Assembly (NCBI GenBank): GCA_017623675.1
Contig: JAGAOO010000040.1
Coordinates: forward strand, 43,216 to 107,215
Reading direction: 5' to 3'
DNA length: 64,000 nucleotides
Origin: Lachnospiraceae bacterium
GTDB lineage: Bacteria; Bacillota; Clostridia; Lachnospirales; Lachnospiraceae
Shown here: positions 7,800-16,018 of the stretch, piece after piece
How positions within the stretch are numbered: position 1 is the stretch's first letter
Layout: every line of letters begins with the position of its first letter
Notes under the pieces: model-generated
Seen by the model: the letters and a program-made list of their open reading frames with translations, nothing else
Databases searched by the model: none
Told to the model about the DNA's origin: nothing
Program-made: the position numbers and the translations under genes

Positions 7800-9983
7800 A
7801 TGAACGAACAGGATTTTAATCAGTGGCTGCGGGAAAAGACAGATTCAACCCCTATCCCGGAAGCCCTTTCACCAGAGCACATAAAAGAACAATTAAAGAA
7901 TTCATCCCAACACAAAAAATGGTATCAGCACCCATGGCTGAACGCCGCAGCAGGTTTCCTATTATTGGGCATTATAACTTCTGCTGTGTGGGTTATCAAT
8001 ACGGGTACTCGCAAGATGGAAAACAGCTCCGATATACAACAAGCCGATTCTGCAATGGAAAATACCGTTAAGGAAGAAGCCTACACCGAGACCACCAAGA
8101 ATCTAACTAACATTCAGTCACCAGCCAGCTACCAGGAGCTATACAACCTAATCTGCCAGATTGATGAGGAAATCAAATATGCTACTGACGACGAACTGAT
8201 ACAGAGTTCAGCAGAGAATGCTATGGACCTTGACAGTACAACTACCAACGGCTCCAGCAGTAATAACAACCGTTCAGAACAAGAATATTATGATACTAAT
8301 TCCCAAGTGGATCAGGTAGCCGAAGCGGATATTGTAAAAACAGATGGTGTTTATATTTATTCCTGCTACCAACAACGGGATTATATCACAAATGCAGTTG
8401 CAATTGCCAAAGCAGACAACGGAAACCTATCTGCCTGTAGTGTCATTTCCGCAGAACAGATTGCTTCAGATATTTCATGTGATGATTTTATAATTCAGGA
8501 AATGTATATTCTGAACAACAAGCTAATCTTACTTTGCGATGGCAGACAACCATCTCAACAAGCACTTGCGAATTCGGCAGATGAAGATATAATTGGAGAA
8601 GTGGCTTCCATAGCATGTGGGGTTTCCTATTATAATGCCACCTACATTCTGACTTACGATGTCAGTAATCCAGAACAGCCGAAGCTTCTTGCTTCTCTGG
8701 TTCAGGACGGAAGTTATAACACCTCTCGTTTGACAAACGGATATCTGTATACCTTCTCCGAAAAATATGCTTATCATCCGGTCGATTACGAGGAATACAA
8801 TATGTATGTACCATATATAGATGAACAGCCTTTACGCTGCGAGGACATATTCCTGCCGGAATGCCCGGAGTCTTCCTCTTATCAGGTTATGACAGGAATA
8901 TCCATTGCACAGCCAGACCAATTCATTAGTTCCAAAGCAGTTTTGTCCGGTGGGGGCACCTATTATGTCAGCAGCGAAAATATTTATTTTGCCCAATATT
9001 CCTGGTTCAGCAAAGGAACTCCGCAAACCGAGATATTAAAGTTCCATTACAACGAAGGCAGTATTCAGCCGGAAGGAAGTGTTAAAATTGACGGTTATCT
9101 GTTAAATCAGTTCTCTATGGATGAGTATGAGGGCTATTTAAGAATTGCTGTCACCATTCCTCCAATCAATAATTATGCACTTTATGGTGGTGTCATCGAC
9201 GGTGAGGCTGTCGATGATGTGGCAAAGGCTTCTGAAAGCAACCTACAGACCAATGCTTTGTACATTATGAACTCCGATATGGACATTGTAGGTTATATTG
9301 ATAACTTAGCACCGGAAGAACGCATCTACTCCGTACGTTTCATGGGTGAAACCGGATATTTTGTCACCTATCGGGAAACGGACCCATTATTTTCCGTGGA
9401 TTTATCAGACCCGGAACATCCACAGATTATGGATGCCCTTAAGATACCCGGTTTTTCTAACTACCTGCATTTTTATTCTGAGGATTTACTATTCGGATTG
9501 GGAGAAGAAATCGACCCTTCTACCGGAGTATTTATGGGACTGAAGTTATCCATGTTCGATATATCTGACCCATATAATATTACAGAGCTGGACAAAACAG
9601 TGATACCTGATGTTTACTATTCGACCGCACAATACAATCATAAAGCCCTGATGATTGATCCGGAACGAAATCTGATTGGATTTTACACAGAATGTTATAA
9701 TAACAGAAATTATGAATACAAAGAAGCCTATGTTATTTATTCTTACACATCGGAAGAAGGTTTCCACGAAGAATTCACCTGCATTCTCTCAGACGACCTT
9801 ATCTTCTCTCAAGGCACCACAGAATATGGTATGGATTTTTATAACATTCGCGGCTTATATATTGATGACTATTTTTATCTGGTGGATGGCAATCGATTTT
9901 CTTCCTACTCACTGGATACCTATGAACATATAGAAGGATTACTGGTAAAAGAAGACGGAAAACACATTCATGTAGAGGGATAA
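7800..9983 (+). CDS. Membrane-anchored beta-propeller protein, possible anti-sigma/sensor
   Basis: A 727-residue protein with a short cytosolic N-terminus (about 45 residues, holding LREKTDSTPIPEALSPEHI), one membrane helix at about 48-66, an acidic Ser/Asn linker, and a large C-terminal domain with repeated DVSNPEQPKLLAS, DLSDPEHPQIMDA and DISDPYNITELD motifs. These blade signatures match the secreted C-terminal beta-propeller family (COG4880-like). AAGGAGG precedes the ATG. The arrangement (sigma gene, then a membrane protein with a small cytosolic head) fits an anti-sigma factor with a propeller sensor outside. The cytosolic head does not show a clear zinc anti-sigma motif (HxxxCxxC is absent), so the anti-sigma role is inference. 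Confidence 0.75.
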   Translation: MNEQDFNQWLREKTDSTPIPEALSPEHIKEQLKNSSQHKKWYQHPWLNAAAGFLLLGIITSAVWVINTGTRKMENSSDIQQADSAMENTVKEEAYTETTKNLTNIQSPASYQELYNLICQIDEEIKYATDDELIQSSAENAMDLDSTTTNGSSSNNNRSEQEYYDTNSQVDQVAEADIVKTDGVYIYSCYQQRDYITNAVAIAKADNGNLSACSVISAEQIASDISCDDFIIQEMYILNNKLILLCDGRQPSQQALANSADEDIIGEVASIACGVSYYNATYILTYDVSNPEQPKLLASLVQDGSYNTSRLTNGYLYTFSEKYAYHPVDYEEYNMYVPYIDEQPLRCEDIFLPECPESSSYQVMTGISIAQPDQFISSKAVLSGGGTYYVSSENIYFAQYSWFSKGTPQTEILKFHYNEGSIQPEGSVKIDGYLLNQFSMDEYEGYLRIAVTIPPINNYALYGGVIDGEAVDDVAKASESNLQTNALYIMNSDMDIVGYIDNLAPEERIYSVRFMGETGYFVTYRETDPLFSVDLSDPEHPQIMDALKIPGFSNYLHFYSEDLLFGLGEEIDPSTGVFMGLKLSMFDISDPYNITELDKTVIPDVYYSTAQYNHKALMIDPERNLIGFYTECYNNRNYEYKEAYVIYSYTSEEGFHEEFTCILSDDLIFSQGTTEYGMDFYNIRGLYIDDYFYLVDGNRFSSYSLDTYEHIEGLLVKEDGKHIHVEG

Positions 9984-9986
9984 GAA

Positions 9987-10025
9987 AAAAGCGTTTGCTT
10001 GCATAAATTGTAGGCAAACGCTTTT
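9987..10025. terminator. Bidirectional intrinsic terminator
   Basis: A 12-bp perfect stem (AAAAGCGTTTGC at 9987-9998 with its complement at 10014-10025) around a 15-nt loop. A/T flanks suit termination in both directions. It separates the convergent propeller gene and mltG. Confidence 0.85.
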
Positions 10026-10034
10026 GTAGTTTAA

Positions 10035-11078
10035 TTACTGTGTATTCACATGTTCTTCATAGGTTTCCGTAAAAATATGGCTACCGGTTTCTTCATTATC
10101 TACATGATAATATAGATAATTATGCTCCGCAGGATACAATACTGCATTTAAGGAGACCTCGCCCGGATTACAGATAGGTCCAACCGGGAGGCCAGTATTC
10201 TTATAAGTGTTATATGGTGATTCCACTTCCAAATCATCATAAGTCACTTCACTCTTATCATAAATACCATTGGTAATCGGGTACAAAACAGTAGGACACA
10301 TCTGGAGCATCATTCCCTGTTCTAATCGGTTATTAATTACTCCGGCAATCATCGGACGTTCTTCATCTATTTTTGCTTCTCGTTCTACTATTGCAGCTCT
10401 GTTCACCACTTCAAAAGCTGTATAGTTCATAGCCTCTGCCTGTGCCCGCATTTGTTCGTTGTACACCTGGTCAAACTTCTGCAACATCATATCAACCAAA
10501 TCATGTGCAGTCGTGTCTTCATAGATATCATATGTGGCTGGGAATAAGAATCCCTGTAACCGATAGTTCACAGTGATACCATCCGGAATGCTATTCAAGA
10601 TGTCATAATTATAGGTGTTTTCCTGTACTGCATCTAAAAATTCTTCCTCTGTGAACAAACCTTGCTCTTCTACTCTTGCCGCAATCTGCTCAACAGAAAA
10701 TCCTTCCGGTATTGTTAAGGTTGCCATGACTGTTCTGGTTGGTGCCACATAACCCAGAATCTCTATCATTTCCCAGGTATTCATTCCTGTATTCAAGGTA
10801 AATTCGCCCGGCTGTAAAACACCACGATATTCTGATTCTTTTACCCGTTTTACAAATGCAGACGGATATTGAATCAATCCATTCTCCTTTAAAATCTGTG
10901 CAATCTGCTTGGTTGTTGCTCCTTCCGGAATCACAACTACCACATCCTCACCCTGTGTGGATTCAGTTCCCTGATATTCATCTTGATAAATTTTATATTG
11001 ACTATATCCATAAATCAGACTCGCCAAAATAATAATCAGGATTACGGATATTATAATTAATGGTTTTGGATTCTTCAT
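10035..11078 (-). CDS. mltG: Endolytic murein transglycosylase MltG (YceG-like)
   Basis: 347 residues from the ATG at 11078, with AGGTGG five bases upstream (a GTG nine bases earlier lies inside that ribosome site). One N-terminal membrane helix (about residues 8-27), a LysM-like region (VVVIPEGATTKQIAQILKENG) and the YceG catalytic domain with AAIVEREAK carrying the catalytic Glu, followed by IAGVINNRLEQGM. MltG cuts nascent glycan strands at the membrane and sets their length. It is the last of three minus-strand genes (decarboxylase, cyclophilin, mltG) with short gaps. Confidence 0.93.
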   Translation of the reverse strand: MKNPKPLIIISVILIIILASLIYGYSQYKIYQDEYQGTESTQGEDVVVVIPEGATTKQIAQILKENGLIQYPSAFVKRVKESEYRGVLQPGEFTLNTGMNTWEMIEILGYVAPTRTVMATLTIPEGFSVEQIAARVEEQGLFTEEEFLDAVQENTYNYDILNSIPDGITVNYRLQGFLFPATYDIYEDTTAHDLVDMMLQKFDQVYNEQMRAQAEAMNYTAFEVVNRAAIVEREAKIDEERPMIAGVINNRLEQGMMLQMCPTVLYPITNGIYDKSEVTYDDLEVESPYNTYKNTGLPVGPICNPGEVSLNAVLYPAEHNYLYYHVDNEETGSHIFTETYEEHVNTQ

Positions 11079-11127
11079 TCGTACCACCTTTACAAACTAT
11101 TGCAATAATTACATTACTCTGTGACTG

Positions 11128-11646
11128 CTACATTTTTTCCGGTTCCGGATAATCCACACCGAAGGTTTCTACTGTTACCGTTTTCATTCTCTGATCTTCT
11201 AACGGACGGTCGTTATAATCGGTACGGGTTTCTGCAATTTTATTTACTACATCCATTCCTTCAATAATCTTACCAAATGCTGCATAAGAGCCATCCAGAT
11301 GTGGAGAAGTTTTATGCATAATAAAGAACTGGGAACCGCCGGAGTTAGGATTCATGGCACGTGCCATAGATAATACACCCTCGGTATGTTTCAAATCATT
11401 TGGCATACCGTTCATAGCAAACTCACCCTTGATGCTATATCCCGGACCACCCATACCGGTTCCTTCCGGGCAGCCGCCCTGAATCATAAAGCCACTGATA
11501 ACACGATGGAAAATCAGCCCATCATAATAACCTTTCTTAATTAATGAAATAAAATTGTTAACAGAAATCGGTGCAATATCCGGATATAATTCCGCTTTCA
11601 TTACATCACCATTTTCCATTGTGATTGTTACAATTGGATTAGACAT
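11128..11646 (-). CDS. Cyclophilin-type peptidyl-prolyl cis-trans isomerase
   Basis: 172 residues, a single-domain cytosolic cyclophilin of the PpiB type. Active-site pattern: FHRVISGFMIQGG (catalytic Arg in FHR), then SMARAMNPNSGGSQFFI and LDGSYAAFGKI. No signal peptide. It catalyses proline isomerisation in folding clients. GGAGG stands seven bases before the ATG, and it lies 14 bp after the decarboxylase stop. Confidence 0.95.
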   Translation of the reverse strand: MSNPIVTITMENGDVMKAELYPDIAPISVNNFISLIKKGYYDGLIFHRVISGFMIQGGCPEGTGMGGPGYSIKGEFAMNGMPNDLKHTEGVLSMARAMNPNSGGSQFFIMHKTSPHLDGSYAAFGKIIEGMDVVNKIAETRTDYNDRPLEDQRMKTVTVETFGVDYPEPEKM

Positions 11647-11660
11647 ATTCTTACCTCCTA

Positions 11661-12911
11661 TTATTCCCAGAATCCTTCCAGTGTTGCAAAATAATCTTCC
11701 GGTGTTTCAGCACGACGAATCATTTTTGCTGTGCCATCCTCCTGCAGCAATATTTCTGCTGATTTCAACTTGCCATTATAATTATATCCCATTGCAAAGC
11801 CATGAGCTCCTGTATCGTGAATCACAAGCAAATCACCCATGTCAATCTTTGGAAGCTTCCGGTCTACTGCAAACTTGTCATTGTTCTCGCATAAGGAACC
11901 GGTAATATCGTATACATGGTCGCATGGCTCATTTTCTTTTCCCATAACTGTAATGTGATGATATGCACCATACATAGCCGGGCGCATGAGATTCACTGCA
12001 CAAGCATCTACACCAATATACTCCTTATATGTGTGTTTTTCGTGAATTGCTTTTACCACCAGATGTCCATATGGAGCCAGCATAAAACGTCCAAGCTCGG
12101 TAAATATCTTCACATCTCCCATGCCGGCAGGAACCAAAACTTCATCATATACCTTGTGAACACCTTCACCAATTGCCAGAATATCATTTGGCTCCTTATC
12201 CGGTGTATATGGAATTCCAACGCCTCCGGACAAATTGATAAAGCTTAGTTGAACACCCGTCTGTTCCTTAATTTCAACTGCTAATTCAAAAAGAATTTTC
12301 GCCAATGTTGGATAGTATTCATTAGTCACTGTATTGCTGGCTAAAAATGCATGCATACCAAAGGTTTCAACACCCAATTCCTTTAATCTGGTATAGGCTT
12401 CCATCAATTGTGGTTTTGTCATACCATATTTGGCATCTCCCGGATTATCCATAATATCCGTCCCTAATTCAAAGACTCCTCCCGGATTAAAGCGGCAACT
12501 AATCTTTTTAGGAATTCCAGCATGCTCCTTTAGAAAATCAATATGTGTAATATCATCCAAATTAATGGTTGCATCTAATTCTCTTGCCTTTACGAATTCC
12601 TCCGCCGGTGTATCATTGGAAGAAAACATAATTTCATCTCCATGAAAACCTAAGCGTTCCGACATCATCAATTCCGTTAAGGAAGAGCAGTCTGTACCAC
12701 AGCCTTCCTCCTTCAAAATCCGTAAAATTGTAGGATTTGGAGTTGCCTTAACTGCAAAATATTCTTTAAATCCCGGATTCCATGCAAACGCCTGCTTTAA
12801 TTTTCGGGCATTTTCCCGAATCCCCTTTTCATCATATAAATGGAAAGGTGTAGGATACTGCTTTACAATTTCTACTAATTGTTCCTTTGTCACAAAGGGT
12901 TTCTTATTCAT
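11661..12911 (-). CDS. PLP-dependent decarboxylase, diaminopimelate decarboxylase family
   Basis: 416 residues of the fold-III alanine-racemase/decarboxylase type. The PLP lysine is in EYFAVKATPNP (Lys55). The phosphate-binding glycine loop is INLSGGVGIPY, then IGEGVHKVY. The C-terminal beta domain has GSLCENND, where classical LysA has CESxD, and HDTGAHGFAMGYNYNG in place of GAYxxxxxxxYNxRPRP. The residues after YN (GKLKSAE) differ from the usual RPRPAE. The fold and cysteine site are sound, and LysA (meso-DAP to lysine) is the default call, but the substituted substrate-side residues leave room for a related amino-acid decarboxylase. Confidence 0.8.
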   Translation of the reverse strand: MNKKPFVTKEQLVEIVKQYPTPFHLYDEKGIRENARKLKQAFAWNPGFKEYFAVKATPNPTILRILKEEGCGTDCSSLTELMMSERLGFHGDEIMFSSNDTPAEEFVKARELDATINLDDITHIDFLKEHAGIPKKISCRFNPGGVFELGTDIMDNPGDAKYGMTKPQLMEAYTRLKELGVETFGMHAFLASNTVTNEYYPTLAKILFELAVEIKEQTGVQLSFINLSGGVGIPYTPDKEPNDILAIGEGVHKVYDEVLVPAGMGDVKIFTELGRFMLAPYGHLVVKAIHEKHTYKEYIGVDACAVNLMRPAMYGAYHHITVMGKENEPCDHVYDITGSLCENNDKFAVDRKLPKIDMGDLLVIHDTGAHGFAMGYNYNGKLKSAEILLQEDGTAKMIRRAETPEDYFATLEGFWE

Positions 12912-12992
12912 GATTATTCATCTCCCGCTTTATATAATTAGACATACCGTTAAAATTATACTGTATTTATTTTAAAATATCAACGAAAAGAT

Positions 12993-13031
12993 AAGGTATC
13001 CCTAACGAATACTTCCGCCATTGGATACCTT
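12993..13031 (-). terminator. Probable terminator after the DUF624 gene
   Basis: A 9-bp stem (AAGGTATCC at 12993-13001 with GGATACCTT at 13023-13031), followed on the minus strand by ATCTTTTC. The loop is 21 nt and the U-run is short, so strength is moderate. Confidence 0.5.
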
Positions 13032-13057
13032 GTTCATTTCTGATTCTATTTTCTATT

Positions 13058-13876
13058 TTACATTTCGGAATCAACTTTTGTTTCTTCGTCTTTCATTTCC
13101 ACGTCATTTTCCGATTCCTCGTCATTTTCCGATTCCATGTCTCTTTCTGATTCCAAAACAACTTCCGATTCTGAATTACGATCGTACAGCTCATCAAAAT
13201 CAACTTCTACATCAAAATCATAATCATCATTCTGAACCTTACCGTCATCTTCTGCAATATATCCACTTTTTTTGAATAGTCGTTCAAAGTTATATACCAG
13301 AAGATACCCTATCACTCCTGTACCAAATAACACCATAGCAGTTATCGCCAACCAGGAGATGGAGCACACATATACCACACCAAAGAACAAAACAATTGTA
13401 GCTACCGTAAATGGAAGGTGACTAATTGCCAACAAAAAGGCATTTTGAATCGTTTTGCCAATTGTATTTTCAAATCGGGTTTGAAGTGGAAATACAAACA
13501 TAAACGTCATCAACCAAATCACAGTCAGAATTCCACTCACAATTAACATTGGAAGTGCAATTTTCATTTGTGCATTCGTCAACCAGCAAATTATATTCAA
13601 ACCGCAGATAGCTCCCAAGCCCAACATTATCAACCAGATTAATGTGCCCTTCTTAAAATTTCTGGCAAAGCTTGAGAAATAACGCTTGAAAATATAACCG
13701 TCTTCCTTTCGTAACGAATCCATTGCCGTGTAGTAAAACGCACATATGGATGCACCTATCGTAACAATTGGAATACATGTAATAATAAACAAAATCCCCA
13801 AAAGCATCATATCCGCAAATCGGCTGATTGCTTTCCAAACCGGATTATTTTCTCCAAACGTACCATAATTAGACAT
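13058..13876 (-). CDS. DUF624 (YesL-like) membrane protein with acidic tail
   Basis: 272 residues with about five hydrophobic helices between residues 20 and 205 and the DUF624 opening pattern (NPVWKAISRFADMMLLGILF and FYYTAMDSLRKEDGYIFKRYF). YesL-family proteins often sit next to carbohydrate regulators; none is here. The last ~45 residues are a repetitive acidic tail (ESERDMESEN, EESENDVEM) not usual for the family, apparently grown by short duplications. The gene is monocistronic: promoter at 13944-13972 and probable terminator at 12993-13031. Confidence 0.8.
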   Translation of the reverse strand: MSNYGTFGENNPVWKAISRFADMMLLGILFIITCIPIVTIGASICAFYYTAMDSLRKEDGYIFKRYFSSFARNFKKGTLIWLIMLGLGAICGLNIICWLTNAQMKIALPMLIVSGILTVIWLMTFMFVFPLQTRFENTIGKTIQNAFLLAISHLPFTVATIVLFFGVVYVCSISWLAITAMVLFGTGVIGYLLVYNFERLFKKSGYIAEDDGKVQNDDYDFDVEVDFDELYDRNSESEVVLESERDMESENDEESENDVEMKDEETKVDSEM

Positions 13877-13943
13877 TTCTATTCTCCATTCTATATCAAA
13901 ATCAACAGATTTTTGTATTTTTATCTGTTATATATCCTTGTAT

Positions 13944-13972
13944 ATCATAGAGTAATATGCTTGGAAATTCAA
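13944..13972 (-). promoter_or_regulatory. Sigma-A promoter of the DUF624 gene
   Basis: Minus-strand TTGAAT (13967-13972), 17-bp spacer, TATGAT (13944-13949), about 70 bp upstream of the start codon. Confidence 0.65.
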
Positions 13973-13988
13973 GTTAAATTATTCTAAA

Positions 13989-15194
13989 CTAATTCTTCTG
14001 CTTGAGGGATTTTAATTCTTCTAAAACCAACTGGTACTGCTTTTCTTTTTCTTCTAATTTTTCCTGTACTTCAGACAATTCATGTTGTGTGTCTGTTAAT
14101 TTCGTTTTTGTTTCTACCAATTCACTCTTTGTTTCTGTCAATTTACCTTCGGTTTCTGTCAGCTTGCCTTCGGTTTCTGTCAGCTTGCCTTCGGTCTCTG
14201 TCAGCTTGCCTTCGGTCTCTGTCAGCTTGCCTTCGGTTTCTGTCAGCTTGCCTTCGGTTTCAAGTATTTCTTGATTTAGCTCCTGTACTTTCTTTGTTTT
14301 CTTCTCTAAATCCTCCTGCATTTCATCCATTATGCATTCGATCATATTTTTATCCATTTCTAACAATTCTTTCGAAAACATTGCCATCACCCCGTCAACA
14401 TTCCTGCAAATATCATATATCTGCTCATACAAAGGCTTAAACTCCGGATATTCCTCAATTAATTCAATGATTCGTTCTGGTTCATCCGCACTTAAGAATG
14501 TCAGCCAAGCCTCCAATTTAGTTTCTATAGACTTATATTGCAATCTTTCTCTGCAAATGTCAAGTGGTATAAAAAAATATTTCTGTAATAAATCCATTTT
14601 TAAACCAGAATCTGATTTTTGTTCGAAATAGTGTACATATGTTGCCGGATACTTATGAAACTCTCCTATACTACGTTCAAAGAAAACAATAGTATAAACA
14701 TCTTTTATATCACGGTAGTGGAATTTCTTTCCACGTTCACTCCGTACAAGCTTATATTGCCGCAATAACAAATCAGAAGAATAGCATGCACTTCGTTCTC
14801 CGGGGAAATCATAACCGATTCGTTGCACTTCAACATTTACTATACTTCCATCCTCTAAGCGTACGACAATATCCATAATCAACAAATGACTTTCATCTGC
14901 AATACGGCTTCCATCATTCATTAATATCTGGATTATTTTCACTTCTCTACCCATAATAACAGTCAAAAATTCTTCTAAACGTTCCGGTGTCACTTCCGGG
15001 TTCATTATTTCCTTAAAGAAAGCATCATATAGTATTTTAATCCCCTTCATCCCTGTACAGCAATCCAAAAAATACTCCTGCTGCACCTTATTCCACTGTT
15101 GAAACCGAAAGGCCAAACTTGCATTTCGGTTAATCTCCTGCAACAATTCATTCCGTTCCCAAATCAGTGGGAAATACTGTTTTAGTTTAGTCAT
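13989..15194 (-). CDS. Rpn-family PD-(D/E)XK nuclease/putative transposase with heptad-repeat tail
   Basis: 401 residues from the ATG at 15194, which has TGGAGGAAATTT before it; an ATG 45 bp upstream has no ribosome site. The core is the PD-(D/E)XK Rpn/YhgA-like domain: MDIVVRLEDGSIVNVEVQRIG holds the D-ExQ catalytic pattern, followed by YSSDLLLRQY and the F/Y-rich DVYTIVFFE strand. Rpn proteins are recombination-promoting nucleases, often multicopy. The C-terminus from about residue 310 is a coiled coil with six perfect ETEGKLT heptads followed by degenerate ones. It stands alone beside a roughly 500-bp gene-poor stretch, so it may be a mobile or decaying island. Confidence 0.8.
   Translation of the reverse strand: MTKLKQYFPLIWERNELLQEINRNASLAFRFQQWNKVQQEYFLDCCTGMKGIKILYDAFFKEIMNPEVTPERLEEFLTVIMGREVKIIQILMNDGSRIADESHLLIMDIVVRLEDGSIVNVEVQRIGYDFPGERSACYSSDLLLRQYKLVRSERGKKFHYRDIKDVYTIVFFERSIGEFHKYPATYVHYFEQKSDSGLKMDLLQKYFFIPLDICRERLQYKSIETKLEAWLTFLSADEPERIIELIEEYPEFKPLYEQIYDICRNVDGVMAMFSKELLEMDKNMIECIMDEMQEDLEKKTKKVQELNQEILETEGKLTETEGKLTETEGKLTETEGKLTETEGKLTETEGKLTETKSELVETKTKLTDTQHELSEVQEKLEEKEKQYQLVLEELKSLKQKN
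14135..14260 (-). repeat. 21-bp tandem repeat coding for ETEGKLT heptads
   Basis: Six near-identical 21-bp units, differing mainly by a T/C change within TCGGT[T/C]TCTG. Each adds exactly one coiled-coil heptad, so copy changes lengthen or shorten the tail by two helical turns while keeping the frame. The near identity points to recent expansion. Confidence 0.9.
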
Positions 15195-15693
15195 AAATTT
15201 CCTCCATTTGTTTAATATGTATCGCCTATAATGGGACATAGTCTTACTTTTCTGTGCGATATATTGTCATATAACTATCAAATTGTTTCTTGGGTAATAT
15301 TAATATTTTTCTGAATTACTACTTCATGAGTTTTATAAATACAAAGAATTAAATTCATTAAGAACCCTAGACATTATAAAAATACAAATTCTTTTTGCTT
15401 CTCCCATATGTACTCCTTTCTCAGGGAAAAGCATAGTAATCATTCGTCAGCCAACTTAGCTTGAACCTCTTCCCTGCTATGTTAAAAATGGATTATTCGC
15501 AAGGATTTGAAATAGATTCTTTCAGAATACTAAGATTGGCATCGCCAAGATAAAATTCGCTTGCTTGATTTAAGTGTAAATGATTCATTATCAATTGTCA
15601 AGTTGTTTTTGACATATTTTTATAGATAAATAGATTTATAGACGCAAAAAGATGTAACCGATATGTTTCAGCTACATATTATCTTCTTCAATG
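15195..15693. other. Gene-poor stretch between Rpn gene and acylphosphatase
   Basis: About 500 bp with no convincing gene. On the minus strand there is a 24-codon ORF at 15333-15407 (starts MGEAKRI) with AAAGGAG five bases upstream of its ATG, and just before it a reading frame ending EEVQAKLADE-stop near 15442. These could be scraps of a decayed gene, but neither matches a family I know. No terminator, tRNA or repeat is evident. Confidence 0.4.
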
Positions 15694-15966
15694 TTATGAC
15701 CGTATTCGAAATGCTGTTTCACCTTCAATCTCCAATTGGTCGGAAACGGATTTATTCTCAATCCGAATCCAGTTCGTGCCAGCTCCCAGATTCTGTACAA
15801 ATCGTTCCACTGCATCCGAATCCCCCTGGACTTCCATTTCCACAGCACCACTATATAAATTTCTTACCCAACCGGTCAGATGATTCTCCAGTGCCAGATT
15901 CATGGCATGATAGCGGAATCCAACGCCTTGTACCCGACCGGTAACATGAATGTGTTTGCGGGACAT
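15694..15966 (-). CDS. Acylphosphatase
   Basis: 90 residues from the ATG at 15966 (AAAGGAGAATATT before it; a GTG 27 bp upstream is spurious). Classic family signature: HVTGRVQGVGFRYHA with the catalytic Arg in VGFR, and GWVRNLYSGAVEMEVQG with the catalytic Asn in VRN. It hydrolyses acyl phosphates in the cytosol. It follows the methyltransferase gene by about 50 bp and may be transcribed with it, though no functional link to glycosylation is apparent. Confidence 0.93.
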   Translation of the reverse strand: MSRKHIHVTGRVQGVGFRYHAMNLALENHLTGWVRNLYSGAVEMEVQGDSDAVERFVQNLGAGTNWIRIENKSVSDQLEIEGETAFRIRS

Positions 15967-16018
15967 AATATTCTCCTTTGGAATCAATACCACAATTTCA
16001 TAATCGTCATCTTTTCAC

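Noticed and set aside
12912-12992. Lysine riboswitch before the decarboxylase gene
   Set aside because: The gap is under 100 bp and shows no aptamer-like structure.
14002-14440. Plus-strand ORFs with repeated Ser/Val or Leu/Arg units opposite the Rpn tail
   Set aside because: Produced by the 21-bp heptad repeat read backwards.
15333-15407. 24-codon minus-strand ORF with a fair ribosome site
   Set aside because: Too short, no recognisable family and set in a gene-poor region; noted only as a possible scrap.
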